From NCBI GenBank assembly GCA_021397845.1, contig CM038049.1:112064877-112128876 (forward strand): 64,000 nt of DNA, written 5' to 3'. Below are positions 1 to 10,630 of this stretch, in pieces. The notes under the pieces are model-generated. The model did no database searches and had not been told where the DNA came from. It saw only the letters and a program-made list of their open reading frames with translations. This stretch comes from Areca catechu. Taxonomy: Eukaryota; Streptophyta; Magnoliopsida; Arecales; Arecaceae. How positions within the stretch are numbered: the stretch's first letter is position 1; every line of letters starts with the position of its first letter. The position numbers and the translations under genes were made by a program.

Positions 1-1770
1 AGTCCCACCTTAAGACCGGCCTTAGGTTCCCCTTGCACCTGCTGTTCATAGCCATCTTCAATTACTATAGGGTCACCTAAGTGCAGCTGACCCCGAATAG
101 CATTCGGGTCATATGCTTCTTCATAGTGTTGTGTCACCGGGTTAGGTCCGACCCCAACCTGTCCCTCTTTGGTAGTCTCTTTGACCTGAAGACGGACTTT
201 AGGAGTAAGGAGTGGGTCATGTTTGTCCCCCGCCAAGGCCGAAAGGTCTTGAAGTGCCTTCCATCAGTCGTCCACGGGTGGAAAGCAATGTTCTTCTTTT
301 TCAGCAACCTCGAGCCCTGGGGGTTCGAGCCGCTTTGGAGAGAGCCGCGGGCGAGAGCTCGTGAGGGGAGGTCGGTGTCAGCGGCCGACCTAGGCACCTT
401 TACGAGATCATGAGAGCTGGCCCGATGGTGGCCTATGAGCTATTGAAGGAAGAGACCCTTCATCAGGCGGGGATCAGCCCCCAGAGATTTCTAGGCAATA
501 GGCAAGGGCCGACCCTCATTCCCTCTTTCTTCTCCTCTTCTTCTTTCTTCTTTTTTTTTTTTTTCTACTGACTTTGAGTTCCCTATTGCAGGAGAGAGGA
601 TGCAGTGGGTGGACAAGTCAAAGGTCATCCAACGGGCAGTACGGAAGAGGGCCGCCCCAGCATCGGCCCCTATGCAAACCGTTGAACGACAGAAGAAGAG
701 GCGGGAGGAGGAACGGCCCGTCCCGGTCATTGAAGTGGAGTCGGACGGGGATGACCTCCCACTAAGTAAGCACAGGGCCAGAAACATGGCGGGGACGTCA
801 GCCCCGCCAGCAGAGCCGACCACCCAACAAGGGTAGGAGGGGCCGGAGGAATCCGTCGTGGCCACGGCGCTTGCTGACCCAAAGGAGGCGGCCAGGGCTG
901 ACAGGGGAAAGGGGCCGGCCGTGAAGGGAACGATCGGTAGCACACCTAAGCATTCAGATGAGGAAGTCCGCCAGGAGGACTTCCAACACTGGCGGGCACT
1001 CGACAACCCCCGGAGGGCGCGGAGCCTGCTGAGAGGGGCAATGACCGACGTTGACTGGGAGGTGTCGATCCAGCGCAACCTGGCCAACGTAACCATGGAA
1101 ATGTTCCATGATTTCATGAGGGTAAGTGCCTAACCATCTTACTTTTTATTTTTCATCTTTTTCTTCTAACCCATAACACTGACTAGGTCGTATGTTTTCA
1201 GGTTCTCCACGGTATCTCCCTCATGGACGATGCCATCCGCCAGGTGGTGCACACGGCCAAGACCTCCGCCAAGAGGGTCCAAGAGCAGGAGGCGGCCCAG
1301 GAGGTGGCAGCGACATCACTTAGGTCATCCGAGGAGGGCCTGGTGGCAGCCCGAGCAGATGCTGAGTTTACAAAGGTGGCCCTGAAGGAGGCCGAAAGCA
1401 GGTTGGCCGACCGCGGGCCAACCTTAAGAAGAAAAAGGCGAAGGTCCGCTCCCTCGCATGCCGGCTAGGCAAGGAGGAGAAGCGGTCGGTTGAAGCCGAC
1501 AAGAGGGCGCGGGCTGAACGGGCGGCAGCAGTGCAGCTGGAGGTCAAGCTCAAGGAATCCAAGGAGCTGGTCGCGAAGTAGGTACGGGAGGCCGTGGAGG
1601 CATACAAGACCTCCAGCGCCTTCACCAAGGATGTCGAAGAGGCGGTGGCCGACTTCTACAGAGAAGGTTATGATGATGCCCTCAAGAAGGTAGGTCAGCT
1701 GTTCCCAGAACTGGACCTGTCCGGTGCTAAGTTGCAAGGCCCATCCGATGGAGAAGAGGTCGAAGCGTAG
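1..1770 (+). pseudogene. Antisense ORF of the Tat element, spliced, decayed
   Basis: The ORF runs opposite to gag-pol. Exon A (from before the window to about 500) encodes a conserved-looking block with LTPNSIRVICFF, LFDLK, KEWVMFVPR and GWKAMFFFFSN, typical of antisense ORFs of plant Tat elements. Exon B (592-1121) is basic then acidic, with a TAG stop at 834-836 and the same frame resuming at 837. Exon C (1202-1770) is a charged coiled coil with a frameshift near 1420 and a stop near 1580, ending FPELDLS and then DGEEVEA. Exons B and C join in phase across a GT-AG intron. A pyrimidine tract (about 528-565) ends in TTGCAG at 591, a good 3' splice site; the matching donor is unclear. The function of this protein family is unknown. 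It carries stops and is not expected to work. Confidence 0.72.
1122..1201 (+). other. Predicted intron in the antisense ORF
   Basis: An 80-bp phase-0 intron with donor AGG|GTAAGT, a TTTTTCTTCTAAC pyrimidine/branch-like stretch and acceptor TTTTCAG|GTT. Joining the flanks keeps the frame open from the FHDFMR block into VLHGISLMDDAIRQ. Predicted from sequence only. Confidence 0.65.
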
Positions 1771-2352
1771 CCTCAAGCGAAAGGCAAAACCAAAGCGACC
1801 AGGGTTGAAGCTCCGGTGGTAGCCGACGTGGAGACGGTGGCCCTTTTGGAGGAAGCCCCGGCCGGAGCAGTCCCTGTAGGCCTTCCAGTTGTAGCCAACG
1901 GGGCCGAGGTTGTGGCCCTTGAAGCATCTCCCGTGGGTCGGACCTAAGGGGTTTGTAAAGGTCTGACCCACCTCTTTTGTAAATATCACCTTTTTGAAAT
2001 GAAAAAGCACTTTGTTTATTTTTACTTGTGTAGACTTCTTCTCACTTTTCCCTTTTCTTGAAAATCCTTCTATGTATCCCTGGTCGGCTTTATCGCGTCA
2101 CAAGGTCACGGCTTCCCCTCGAAGTGACCGACGGGCCTAAGGCAAGTACTTTCTTATCGAAGTTTCTCGACCGAAAATTCTCTAAGTACCCCCAGTCGGC
2201 CCATTCGGGCCGGGAGCCGACGGAGTAGCTGAGAGTAGTAACTGAGTTTGGGCCAAATACCTGGATGCTTGCTCTTGGCATTCATCCGCAAGTCAGCCTG
2301 CACTGTAGCCCGTCCTCCCAGTAATTCCGCAGGAGTTGTCTCAAGATTGTTG
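1771..2352. other. Non-coding spacer of the Tat element
   Basis: This stretch follows the antisense ORF stop. It holds further short GTCGG/CCGAC-rich pieces (for example 2083-2240) that resemble single diverged units of the array that follows. I see no ORF with family-like content. Confidence 0.5.
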
Positions 2353-2752
2353 CCGACCGGGGTCGGACTTTCGAAAGTGGGCTGCCCTAGAGCCTCTACC
2401 GACCGGGGTCGGACTTTAGGAAGTGAGCTACCCTAGAGCCTCTGCCGACCGGAGTCGGCCTTTCGGAAGTGGGCTGCCCTAGAGCCTCTGCTGACCGGAG
2501 TCGGACTTTCGGAAGTGGGCTGCCCTAGAGCCTCTACCGACCGGAGTCAAACTTTCGGAAGTGGGCTGCCCTAAAGCCTCTACCAACCGTAGTCGAACTT
2601 TCGGAAGTGGGCTGCCCTAGAGCCTCTGTCGACCGAAGCCGGACTTTCAGAAGTGGGCGCCCTATAGCCTCTGTCGACCGGAGTCGGACTTTCGAAAGTG
2701 GGCTGCCCTAGAGCCTCTGCAGACCGGAGTCGGACTTTCGGAAGTGGGCTGG
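2353..2752. repeat. 46-bp tandem repeat array, about 9 units
   Basis: Nine head-to-tail copies of a 46-bp unit with core GACCGGAGTCGGACTTTCGG, followed by an AAGTGGGCTGCCC block and an AGAGCCTCTG block. Copies differ by a few substitutions; one near 2650 has a small deletion. The array lies between the end of pol and the end of the antisense ORF, where Tat elements often carry tandem arrays. Confidence 0.93.
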
Positions 2753-2825
2753 AAGAAGTTGAAGAAGTTTGCAGACTTTATTGATAATACTTGCGGAGAT
2801 TGTCTACATTCCACGGGCGCGCCAT

Positions 2826-3720
2826 CTATCGCCCGTCCAAGTGTGCTAGACGGTAGGTCCCAGTCTGAATTACTTCGATGACCTGATAGGGTCCTTCCCA
2901 GTTCGGGGAGAGCTTCCCCTGTTCGGTTGGCTTCGAAACCTCCGTCTTCCGCAGGACCAGATCTCCAACTTGGAAGGTACGCGCTTTGACTCGTGAGTTG
3001 TAATATCTGGCCTTCCTTTGATGGTACGTCGCCATCTTCATGCTGGCCCAGAATTAGGTCTCATCTAGAAGATCCAGGTCAGCCCTTTGTTGTTCCGAGT
3101 TGGACGGCTCGGTGAGCTGATCTACCCTCGGGGATAGTAGAGAGACCTCCACAGGGATGACCACCTCACTTCCATAAGTTAGGTTGAACGGGGTTTCCCC
3201 CATCGCTGACCATGTGGTCGTCCGATACGTCCAAAGCACTGAATGAAGCTCCTTTGTCCAGAGCCCCTTGGCTTCATTTAGCCAGGTTTTAAACCCATGC
3301 AGGATCGTCCTATTGGTGACCTCAGCATCCCCAATGGACTGAGGGTGGGTGACCGATGTAAGCCGATGGGCGATGTGGTATTGTTGGCAAAAGTCCCGGA
3401 ACTGGGAGTTGTTGAACTGCATCCCATTATCAGTGATGATCATCTTCGGGATCCCAAACCGGAAAATAATGCTATTCCGGACAAAATTTTCTACCTTGGT
3501 CTCAGTTATCTGTGCCAATGCCTTCGCCTCCACCAACTTAGTGAAGTAATCAATGGCCATGAGGAGGAACTTTCGCTGATCGGAGGCTGGGGGGAAAGGT
3601 CCCAAGATCCCCCATTAAGCAAATGGCCAAGGTGCCGTGAGTGGGATTAGCTGGCTGGCCGACCTCCTTTGAATGTTGGAGAACCTTTGGCATGCATCGC
3701 ACCTTTGTACGAAGTCCAAG
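2826..3720 (-). pseudogene. Tat integrase, core and C-terminal domain, broken
   Basis: Integrase inserts the cDNA into chromosomes. The 3054-3605 part keeps the catalytic core: an Asp in the DYFTKLVEA block, an Asp in ITDNGMQF and a Glu in GDAEVTNRTI, giving D, D, E. The 2826-3041 part, in the same frame after one stop near 3051, holds the C-terminal domain with VGDLVLRK and NWEGPYQVIEV. Upstream, 3606-3720 encodes the CDACQRF half of the zinc finger in another frame and contains a stop. The HH half lies at the end of the neighbouring RNase H reading frame. At least one frameshift and two stops make it non-functional. Confidence 0.85.
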
Positions 3721-3728
3721 GCATCCTT

Positions 3729-4577
3729 CTAAATTATGGGCCAGTAATAGCTCTGGCGAATAATTTTGTAAGCCAGGGACCTTCCTCCGAGATGATCGCC
3801 GTGAATGCCCTCGTGCACCTCCCGGAGTGCATGGTCCGCATCAGCCGATCCCAAGCACTTCAACAATGGTTGGGAGAATGAACGCTTGTAGAGGGCCACA
3901 CTGAGGATGACATACTTGGAGGCCATTGAGCGGATGCGCCTGGCCTTCGTCAAGTCATCCGGAAGGGCTCCCTGCACCAGAAATGCCTGAATTGGGTCCA
4001 TCCACGAGGCCTCTTGCCCGACTTGATGGATCTGTGCTGGCTCCTCGGCAATGCTGGGGTGCTGGAGGTGCTCCATGAAGGTCCGGTCGGAGGTGCCGAC
4101 CGCAGCGGTGGCCAGCCATGACAAAGCATCCGCCCGGGAGTTTTGTTGCCGGGGTATATGAAGGATCTCAAAGAATTTAAGCTGTGACACTAAGTCCCGT
4201 ACCTTGTCTATGTACTTGACCAAGGAGGGATCCCTCGCTTCAAACTCTTCCTTCACCTGGTTGACTACCAACTGAGAGTCAGAGAAGGCGCGGACCTTGC
4301 CAATGCCCAGTTCATTTGCTATCTTCAACTCTGCAAGCAGAGCTTCAAACTCCGCCTGATTATTCGACACCTGGAACGCAAAATGCAAGGCATACTCCAA
4401 ACATTGCCCATCGGGGTCGGCTAGGATTAAGCCTGCTCCACATCCTGAAAAGTTGGAAGCACCATCTACATGCAGGGTCCATGCATGCTCGGCACCTCCC
4501 GCTAGATCGGTCTCCAACACGGGCTCTACTTCGGACATCCCCTTCATCGCCGGGGACGGCTCCTGCCCCAGGTGCAT
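3729..4577 (-). pseudogene. Second (archaeal-like) RNase H plus start of integrase
   Basis: The first half is a complete RNase H fold: LHVDGAS supplies the first Asp, NNQAEFEALLAEL the Glu and FSDSQLVVNQV the next Asp, followed by PRQQNSRADALS. This matches the additional archaeal-type RNase H that plant Tat elements acquired. The frame continues through a linker into the integrase zinc region (REVHEGIHGDHLGGRSLAYK), whose two His are present. It is open for 282 codons, the best preserved stretch of this pol, but it is cut off from both neighbours by frameshifts. It probably degraded the RNA strand of RNA:DNA hybrids while the original, mutated RNase H became a connection domain. Confidence 0.85.
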
Positions 4578-4608
4578 TCCATAATAAAATCACCTATCAC
4601 CTGGGCTT

Positions 4609-5613
4609 TCAAAGATGACCGTGGCTGGAAGGAGATGTCAAACTCACCCAGCCTGACGGCCCATTTGGTGAGTTGCCCGGAGGTATCGGGGCTTCGGAGG
4701 ATCGCCCTGAGGGGTGGTCCGTTAGCACTACGATGGGGTGCACCTGAAAGTAGGGTCGGAGGTGCTTAGCCGCTATGACCAATGAGTACGCCAATTTTTG
4801 TACCTTGGGGTACCTAACCTCAGCAACGTGGAGGACCTTACTGATATAATAGATGGGTTTCTGCTGACCACCTTCCTCCACGCGCATGAGGACAGCGTTG
4901 ATGGCTTCGTGAGAGGCCGATAGGTACAAATACAACACTTCCCCCTCCGTTGGTTTGGCCAGGAGTGGGGGATTTCTCAAATAGTCCTTCAAGGCTTCGA
5001 AGGTTGACCATCATTCATCAGTCTATTAGAAACGGTTCGACCGGTGCAAAGTCTTGAAGAATGGGAGGGACCTCTCAGCCGATCGGGAGATGAAACAGTC
5101 GAGAGAAGAAATACGACCCGTAAGCTCCTGCACCTGCATCTTGGTGGTTGGATGGGTCATGTCAATGATGGCCTTGATCTTTTCGGGGTTAACTTCGATT
5201 CCTCTTTGAGTAACTAGGAAGCCGAGAAACTTCCCAAAAGTCACCCCAAAAATGCACTTGGCAGGATTCAGCTTCATCCTATGGTGTCTCAATGTATCAA
5301 AGGACTCCTGCAGGTCCTTGATGTGGTCGGCTTTACGGAGGCTTTTAACAATCATATCGTCGACGTACGCCTCCATGTTCCTACCCAACTGAGCTTCAAA
5401 AACCCGGTTGATCAGCCTTTGGAAGGTGGCTCCTGCATTCTTCAGACCAAAGGGCATCATCTTGTAATAATACAGGCCCCTGTCCGGAACAAAGGCTATT
5501 TTCTCCTCATCTTCGGGATGCATCCTGATCTGGTTGTACCTAGAGAAAGCATCCATGAAGCTCAAAAGTTGGTGGCCGGCCATCGCGTCCACCAATTGGT
5601 CAATTTTCGGCAA
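4609..5613 (-). pseudogene. Tat reverse transcriptase and first RNase H
   Basis: 5026-5613 encodes the RT fingers and palm: MDAFSRYNQIRM, MPFGLKNAGATFQRL and the catalytic AYVDDMIVKS, followed by CIFGVTFGKFLGFLV. 4609-4992 is the connection and first RNase H. There the usual first Asp block is YLYLSASHEAI, without the catalytic Asp; this degeneration is the family's normal state and explains the need for the second RNase H. The two parts are separated by a stop and frameshift at about 4990-5030. The RT N-terminus continues at 5614-5784 with stops. Confidence 0.87.
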
Positions 5614-5784
5614 GGGGAAGCTATCTTTGGGACATGCCTTGTTAAGGTCCGTGTAGTCTACACAGATCCTCTACTTCCCACTAGCCTTCTTCACCATGAC
5701 GACGTTGGCCAACCACTCCGGATAGTGAGACTCCCTGATGAAGCCATCATCAAGAAGCTTCTTCACTTCCTCCTCAATGGCCCT

Positions 5785-6423
5785 CTACCTTTCGGTGGCG
5801 AAGCTCCTCTTCTTTTGCCGGATGGGCCTGTAAGTGGGATCCACCTTGAGCTGATGGGTGATGACGTCCGTCGGGATGCCCGGCATGTCGGACGCCGACC
5901 AGGAGAAGACGTCCGCATTCTTTCTCAAGAAGCCGACCAGCTCCTGCCTGGCTCTCTCGTCTAGGGTGCCCCCTATTTGGAGGACCCTCGTAGGATCATT
6001 CTCCCTAAGGGGCACAAATACAATCTTCTCGACAGGCCGACCATGGCTGTCGGCTTTGTCCCTAGGATCCAGCTGCTCGAGCATGAGGCGCTCGCCCAAC
6101 TGCCTGTCATGGATAGCAAGGCATTGCCGGGCCATTCTACGATCTCCCCTTAGCTCTTCGACTCCATCACGGGTCGAAAACTTGGCCAACAGGTGGTAAG
6201 TAGACATAATAATCCAGAACTTGTTGAGGGCAGGCCATCCTAGGATTGCGTTATACGTCGATGTCATACGGACGACCACAAAATTGATGGAGAAAGTTCG
6301 CTGGACGGGTTCAGTCCTGAGGGTGGCAGGTAAGGAAATTTCACCCTTAACCCCAATAGAGTTCCCTCTGAAGCCAGTTAGTGTTGCCACGGACTCCCAC
6401 AGTCTAGACCTGGACAGGTTCAT
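5785..6423 (-). pseudogene. Tat protease C-terminal part and RT N-terminal part
   Basis: The first half contains the protease end block with YNAILGWPALNKF, the usual ILGRP-type C-terminal motif of retroelement aspartic proteases. It runs into the linker before RT (DVFSWSASDMPGIP and DPTYRPIRQKKRSF). The DTG active-site region should lie at about 6430-6540, where the frame is broken and I do not see an intact motif. Confidence 0.75.
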
Positions 6424-6547
6424 CCGAATGAAAGATCATACAGCAAAACCTCTGCACAACTTCTATTATCAATAAGGATGTGCTTTACATCATAATTGGC
6501 GATGACAACTGACACAACCACAAGGTCATCGCCAGGGAGAGGAGGCT

Positions 6548-8203
6548 CTAGGAGGTCCTCATCAGAAAAACTGATTGCATTAGACCCCCTGGCCTCTTTA
6601 CAATGTCCAGGTCCTCCTTCCGGCCCCAGTCGGACTTTGGGTACAGCATGCCAACGCCTTCATCAGTTGGGTGCTGGTTGGGGAGCTCAGCTTCCCATGG
6701 GGGGTCTTTGGCAGTGGAAGTCCCGGCCCGATCCTGGCGGGGTCGGACGTACTTGTTCAGGTACCCCATGTGGATGAGGTCCTCATGGCGTCCTTCAACT
6801 GGAGGCATTCCTCCGTATCATAACCATGGTCCCTGTGGAACCGACAATACTTGTTTTTTTTCCTGGAGGCTGGGGGTCCTCTCATCGATCGAGGTCTTTG
6901 GAAGAAGGCCTCGTTCTCAATCTCCATCAAAATTTTCTTCTGCAGTAGGGAGAGGGGCGCATAGTTGTTGAACCGCTTGAGGTAGTCCCGCGGCTTGGGG
7001 CTCTAGCATCGGGCAGATCGATCGTCGTCACCAGAAGGTCGTGCTGCAGGGGCTTTATCACCCTGCTTCTTCGGGGCTGACCTCCCCTCAGCCTGGCGCC
7101 TACTTGCTGATTGCTCTTCTGCCAAGGCATATTTGTGTGCCTTGGCCAACAGGTCGGTGTAGCTTGTGGGGAGCTTCTTGTCCAGGGAAAATGTAAGTCT
7201 GGATGAGCAAAGCCCCCTCTTAAAAGTCGACATGGCCACCACTTCATTTAGGTCAGGGATCTCCAGGGCGGTCGAGTTGAAGCGGGCCATGTATTCCCGG
7301 AGGGTCTCTCCCTCCGTTTGTTGAATGAGAAAAAGGCAGTCAGTGTTCTTTGGAGTCTGGCTGCAGGTCCTGAAACAAGAAAGGAACAGGGTCTCGAGCT
7401 GAGAAAAAGAATGGATCATACCTGGGTAAATGGTGGAGAACCACATCCGCGCAGCCTTCTTCAAAGTCGCCGAGAAGACGATACAGTGGAGGGCGTCAGA
7501 CGTGCCCTGTACCATCATATGGGCTTTGTAGGCACCCAGATGATCCAAGGGAGTCGGTGGTACCGTCGCAGGGGTCCACTTGTGGAATCTTGAAGTGTCG
7601 GGGGATTGACTCCCCCATAATCTCTGCGGAGAAGGACGGGCGAGTGTCGTGCGCCGGCCTTCCTCCATTGTTCTGTCGTTCGGCTATCTCGGCGATGCGC
7701 TCTTCCATGCGCATAATCTTACTTCTGTAGTCATGCAGGTCCGAAGCAGGGCGCCGGCCATCTAGAGGGATAGAATCAGCGAAAGAGGGGGAGGCCGACC
7801 TCGCCCTCTTTCCTTCAACGCAGGCCCTCATGGACCCCTGGAGTTCTGGAATTGCATGGGACGGGAGTGGAGGCGCCTCCGGCCGCTGGCTGTCGCCCGC
7901 CGCCGGCTGGTGATTGATGCAGGAAGCTTCCGGTGGCTGCTGCTGATGATCCGCCATCTCCTGGAAGTGCTGGACCACAGAGGTAAGTGTTTCGATGTAG
8001 TTTACCAGCATCTGGAACTGCTGCAGCCCTATGGTGATGGTGGGCTCAGCGATAGCGGTGGCAATGCTCTCTGCGTGGTGTGCACCAGGCCCCTGGTGGG
8101 AGCGTCCTCCCCTCGCAGAAACATTCCGGGTTCTTCCTCTTACCATTGCTGCGTCTTTCCTATCACTCTTCCCTTTTAGAGAAGGGGCGTAATGAAGGTT
8201 CAA
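6548..8203 (-). pseudogene. Tat gag, frameshifted
   Basis: Gag forms the particle and packages the RNA. The N-terminal part (7496-8203) is a low-complexity arm with a predicted coiled coil (RMEERIAEIAERQ) leading to the conserved ESIPRHFKIPQVDP block. A single frameshift near 7560-7600 moves the capsid part into the 7003-7668 frame (DHLGAYKAHMMVQG, LPTSYTDLLAKAHKYA). Another frame then encodes a YCRFHRDHGYDTEECLQLKD block near 6797-6856, the Cys/His motif characteristic of Tat gag, and a tail to 6548. The most likely start is the Met at 8203, just inside the primer site. Confidence 0.82.
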
Positions 8204-8206
8204 AGG

Positions 8207-8224
8207 CCCCTTCCTCTAGCGCCA
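8207..8224 (-). other. Primer-binding site of the Tat element
   Basis: On the minus strand this reads TGGCGCTAGAGGAAGGGG, starting three bases inside the LTR edge. It begins with TGG as a site pairing with a tRNA CCA end must. It is not the Met-tRNA type used by the other elements here. I did not identify the tRNA. Confidence 0.7.
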
Positions 8225-8227
8225 ATA

Positions 8228-8893
8228 TGTTGCCGTCATTCCTCCTGGACCGGGTTTGGTGGACGTGCTGGAGGGCTCCTCGACTAGCCAACCTGCAAAA
8301 AAGGTCCTTGGGCACTGGAGGGACTCTGGCAGGGGACACTCCGATGCTTAAGTTAGAGGAGGGTTGGAGCAACGGAACGGGAAGAAGCTGGAAAGAGAGC
8401 TCGAGAAGAGGAAGGAAGAGCATTACCCTCTTTCGCGGAGGTCCCCCGGGTGTCTCTTATAGGCACGGAATATTGCCAAATTCCGTTGCAGAGCAGGCAG
8501 GGAAAGCCCGACTATGCCCCAAGGAGGGGCATGGCGGCGAGGTCGTGGGTTGGTGGCATGGCAGAAGTGTCAGAGTGGTGGCCTGGCAACAAGGGTCGTG
8601 GCCACGCGCTGGAGTTTGTTACAACAGAATGTCAGAGCTTATCGAGGAGGGGAAGAGTGGCTCCTAAAAGCTTCGAGCTGGGGTCGGCTGGTCTCCCAAA
8701 AGCCGACCAGGGCCATCGACAGGACCCCAGGAGCCGACCAGGGCCATGAAGAGGGGCGATGCATGGATGGTGAGGCACCCGCCATTCTGTGAAGCCCCCG
8801 GGTCAGCCACCATGAGGTCAGACTCTACACGGGAGTTGGCCGACTGGGTGCCCGAAACCGGTCTGACCCGGGACAAGCCGAACGGGCGTAACA
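8228..8893 (-). repeat. 5' LTR of the Tat element (666 bp)
   Basis: Bounded by TGTTG and GTAACA. The left edge follows the primer site and the right edge is where Angela-A gag resumes. A TATA-like CTATAAG lies on the minus strand at 8456-8462. GC-rich with several CCGAC/GTCGG motifs like those in the 46-bp array. The base pairs just outside (GGATC, 8894-8898) should be one target-site duplication copy. Several short ORFs within it look accidental. Confidence 0.85.
8456..8462 (-). promoter_or_regulatory. TATA-like box in the Tat LTR
   Basis: Minus-strand CTATAAG about 430 bp from the upstream LTR edge, a reasonable place for the end of U3. Sequence match only. Confidence 0.35.
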
Positions 8894-9005
8894 GGATCCT
8901 TTCGTATTCCAGAACTATTCTAAGTCTTTGACATTAATTATCGAAGTTGGGACCCATAAGTTTGTCATTGTCAAGCATTGACCAGAGCAATAGACTGGTA
9001 GACAT
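8894..9005 (-). pseudogene. Angela-A copy 1 gag, N-terminal fragment
   Basis: Begins at a Met on the minus strand (9005) and encodes MSTSLLLWSMLDNDKLMGPN, almost the same as the gag start of copy 2 at 29298. A TAA stop follows after 23 residues, then the frame continues with RLRIVLEYERI up to the point where the Tat element inserted. The rest of this gag and pol lies to the left of the window. UBN2-type copia gag is the family; this is a dead remnant. Confidence 0.85.
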
Positions 9006-10616
9006 AATTTGAAAGGAAAAAACCTCAAAAAAATTTAGTGTATATGAATTATTAACATCCTAAAGACATGGACTTTAGTCTAAAGGTTTCTCCCACTATT
9101 TTGTACAGACTGGTAGCCTCTACCCTCCAATCCAAAGAATAACACTTATTCCTTAGTAGGTACTAGAATCAAATAGATTACACATGAGCCCGACTTTGGT
9201 CGACCAGCCCATGTGCATTTAAAGGTAGGTTCATAACCAATTACTTCTCAAAGCAATTTCTAGTTAATAATTTTTATGCCCAAGGGTGCCAATCAATCGG
9301 CCTTTGGGCCTCCAGTTGAAAGTCCTGGTTTGGTCCAACCATTAACATGACAGACTTCAATGCTTCGAACTAATGAATGATCAAGCCCAACTTTGTCCGG
9401 CTAACTTGACCACTTGTTAAGATAGTTGCATTGAGTCGTCATATTATGAATGGCAATTCCACCAGCCTGATGACCACCCAATCTTTGAATCTGCCGATGA
9501 TCACCCTACTAATTGACTCATTACCATCCACTCAATGGGAGGCTAAGACTAGGTTATCCTATAACTTTATCTTTTAAAGGACCTAATAATTTAGAGGATT
9601 TAATTCATTGTGACACATTAAGAGAAGACATAGACCTAATCAAGAAACCTCCCACTATCTCATAGAGGGGTTCATGATCAATTGGTCCTTGGGCACCTAA
9701 TAACCACTCATGACTGATTAACCTTAGTTGACATGGGTTAACTCGAATCAACAAGTTATCCAATCAATTCTTATTCACCACATTGGCCAGGTAAGTGAGA
9801 TCAAGGGATGGGTTGCGCCAAGTAAACCTTTTGCCTTTGACACCAACCTTGAGTTGGCCAAGTAAGAGTTAGCCCCAAAGAACCTTGATCAAGATGCCAG
9901 ACTTACCTTAGACACCAATTGGTTTACCATACTTAATTGGACTAACCTAAAGATTCGGGCTCACCACGAAGCCAAAAATCAAGTCCATTTAGATGTATGG
10001 ATCGATCAAACTAACTAATTAGAGTGATCTATAGAGAAGAGACCTAATACAATATTTGATTAGACTTATTCTCTATTTAATCCATTTCATCTAAACTTAG
10101 GTCTAACCCAATTAAGGACTTAATCATAGCTAACCTAATTAATCCAAGGTTATGATCATGTCTTAAGATTTTTTAATCACATTCCATAATCTTAAAAGGT
10201 TATATTAGACAACTTAATTTATAATTAAGCTATCAATTCTAATTGAAACATTTTCAATTGATCACATATTATTTGAAATAATTTCAAATATGTAAAACAA
10301 TTTTACAAAAATTCAAAGATTTTCACTAAACTTTTCAGTGGATTTAGATCATATCATTGTATTAGATCATATCTAAACAAATTAAAGATCTAACATACAA
10401 GATTAAAATTATTTTAATCTTCTAAAGCTTTCACTTTTCTTCTTCATAAGATCATGATGCAAGCGACCCCCTACATGCTATAGGAGATCCCATTGAATGG
10501 GAAGAGAGGGCCTTTAAGCCCTACTTCTCTTCTATAATCGGATGGCCATGGTGAATTCACCTTAATCCAAGTACTTCCTATGTGAAAGGAAACAAAGATT
10601 TCATTCAAATGAACCT
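9006..10616 (-). other. Untranslated leader of Angela-A copy 1
   Basis: A 1.6-kb non-coding leader between gag and the primer site, collinear with 29299-30118 plus 31708-32493 of copy 2. It is AT-rich. It holds an inverted repeat at 10271-10289 (arms ATTTGAAAT/ATTTCAAAT), conserved in copy 2, and a structured segment near the primer site (10479-10579). No ORF with family content. Confidence 0.85.
10479..10579 (-). other. Structured leader segment, Angela-A copy 1
   Basis: Arms TATAGGAGA (10479-10487) and TCTTCTATA (10528-10536) pair except at one position and enclose two hairpins: TCCCATT/AATGGGA and AGGGC/GCCCT. A near-duplicate is in copy 2 (32356-32457), and a related segment is in the unrelated Ty3 element Gy2 (58846-58941). 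It lies about 38 bp from the primer site. A role in RNA packaging or dimerisation is possible but is only inference. Confidence 0.6.
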
Positions 10617-10629
10617 GGCTCTGATGCCA
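10617..10629 (-). other. Primer-binding site of Angela-A copy 1
   Basis: The minus strand reads TGGCATCAGAGCC, one base off the initiator Met-tRNA type TGGTATCAGAGC. It is followed after one base by the LTR edge at 10631. Confidence 0.75.
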
Positions 10630-10630
10630 T

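Larger units (their letters stand above)
1..8893 (-). mobile_element. Tat-lineage Ty3/gypsy retrotransposon, 3' end off-window
   Basis: Minus-strand element whose 5' LTR is at 8228-8893. Reading leftward it has a primer site, gag, protease, reverse transcriptase, a first RNase H, a second archaeal-like RNase H and integrase, then a 46-bp tandem array and a plus-strand antisense ORF. The second RNase H and the antisense ORF between pol and the 3' LTR are established marks of the plant Tat group (Tat, Ogre, Retand). The LTR is bounded TGTTG...GTAACA. Sequence right of 8893 resumes Angela-A gag, so the element inserted into that gene. The left LTR and second target-site duplication lie outside the window. 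Every pol domain carries frameshifts or stops, so the copy is dead. Confidence 0.88.

Noticed and set aside
2353..2752. Regularly spaced repeats resembling a CRISPR array
   Set aside because: The units are directly adjacent 46-bp tandem copies without unique spacers, inside a plant retrotransposon.
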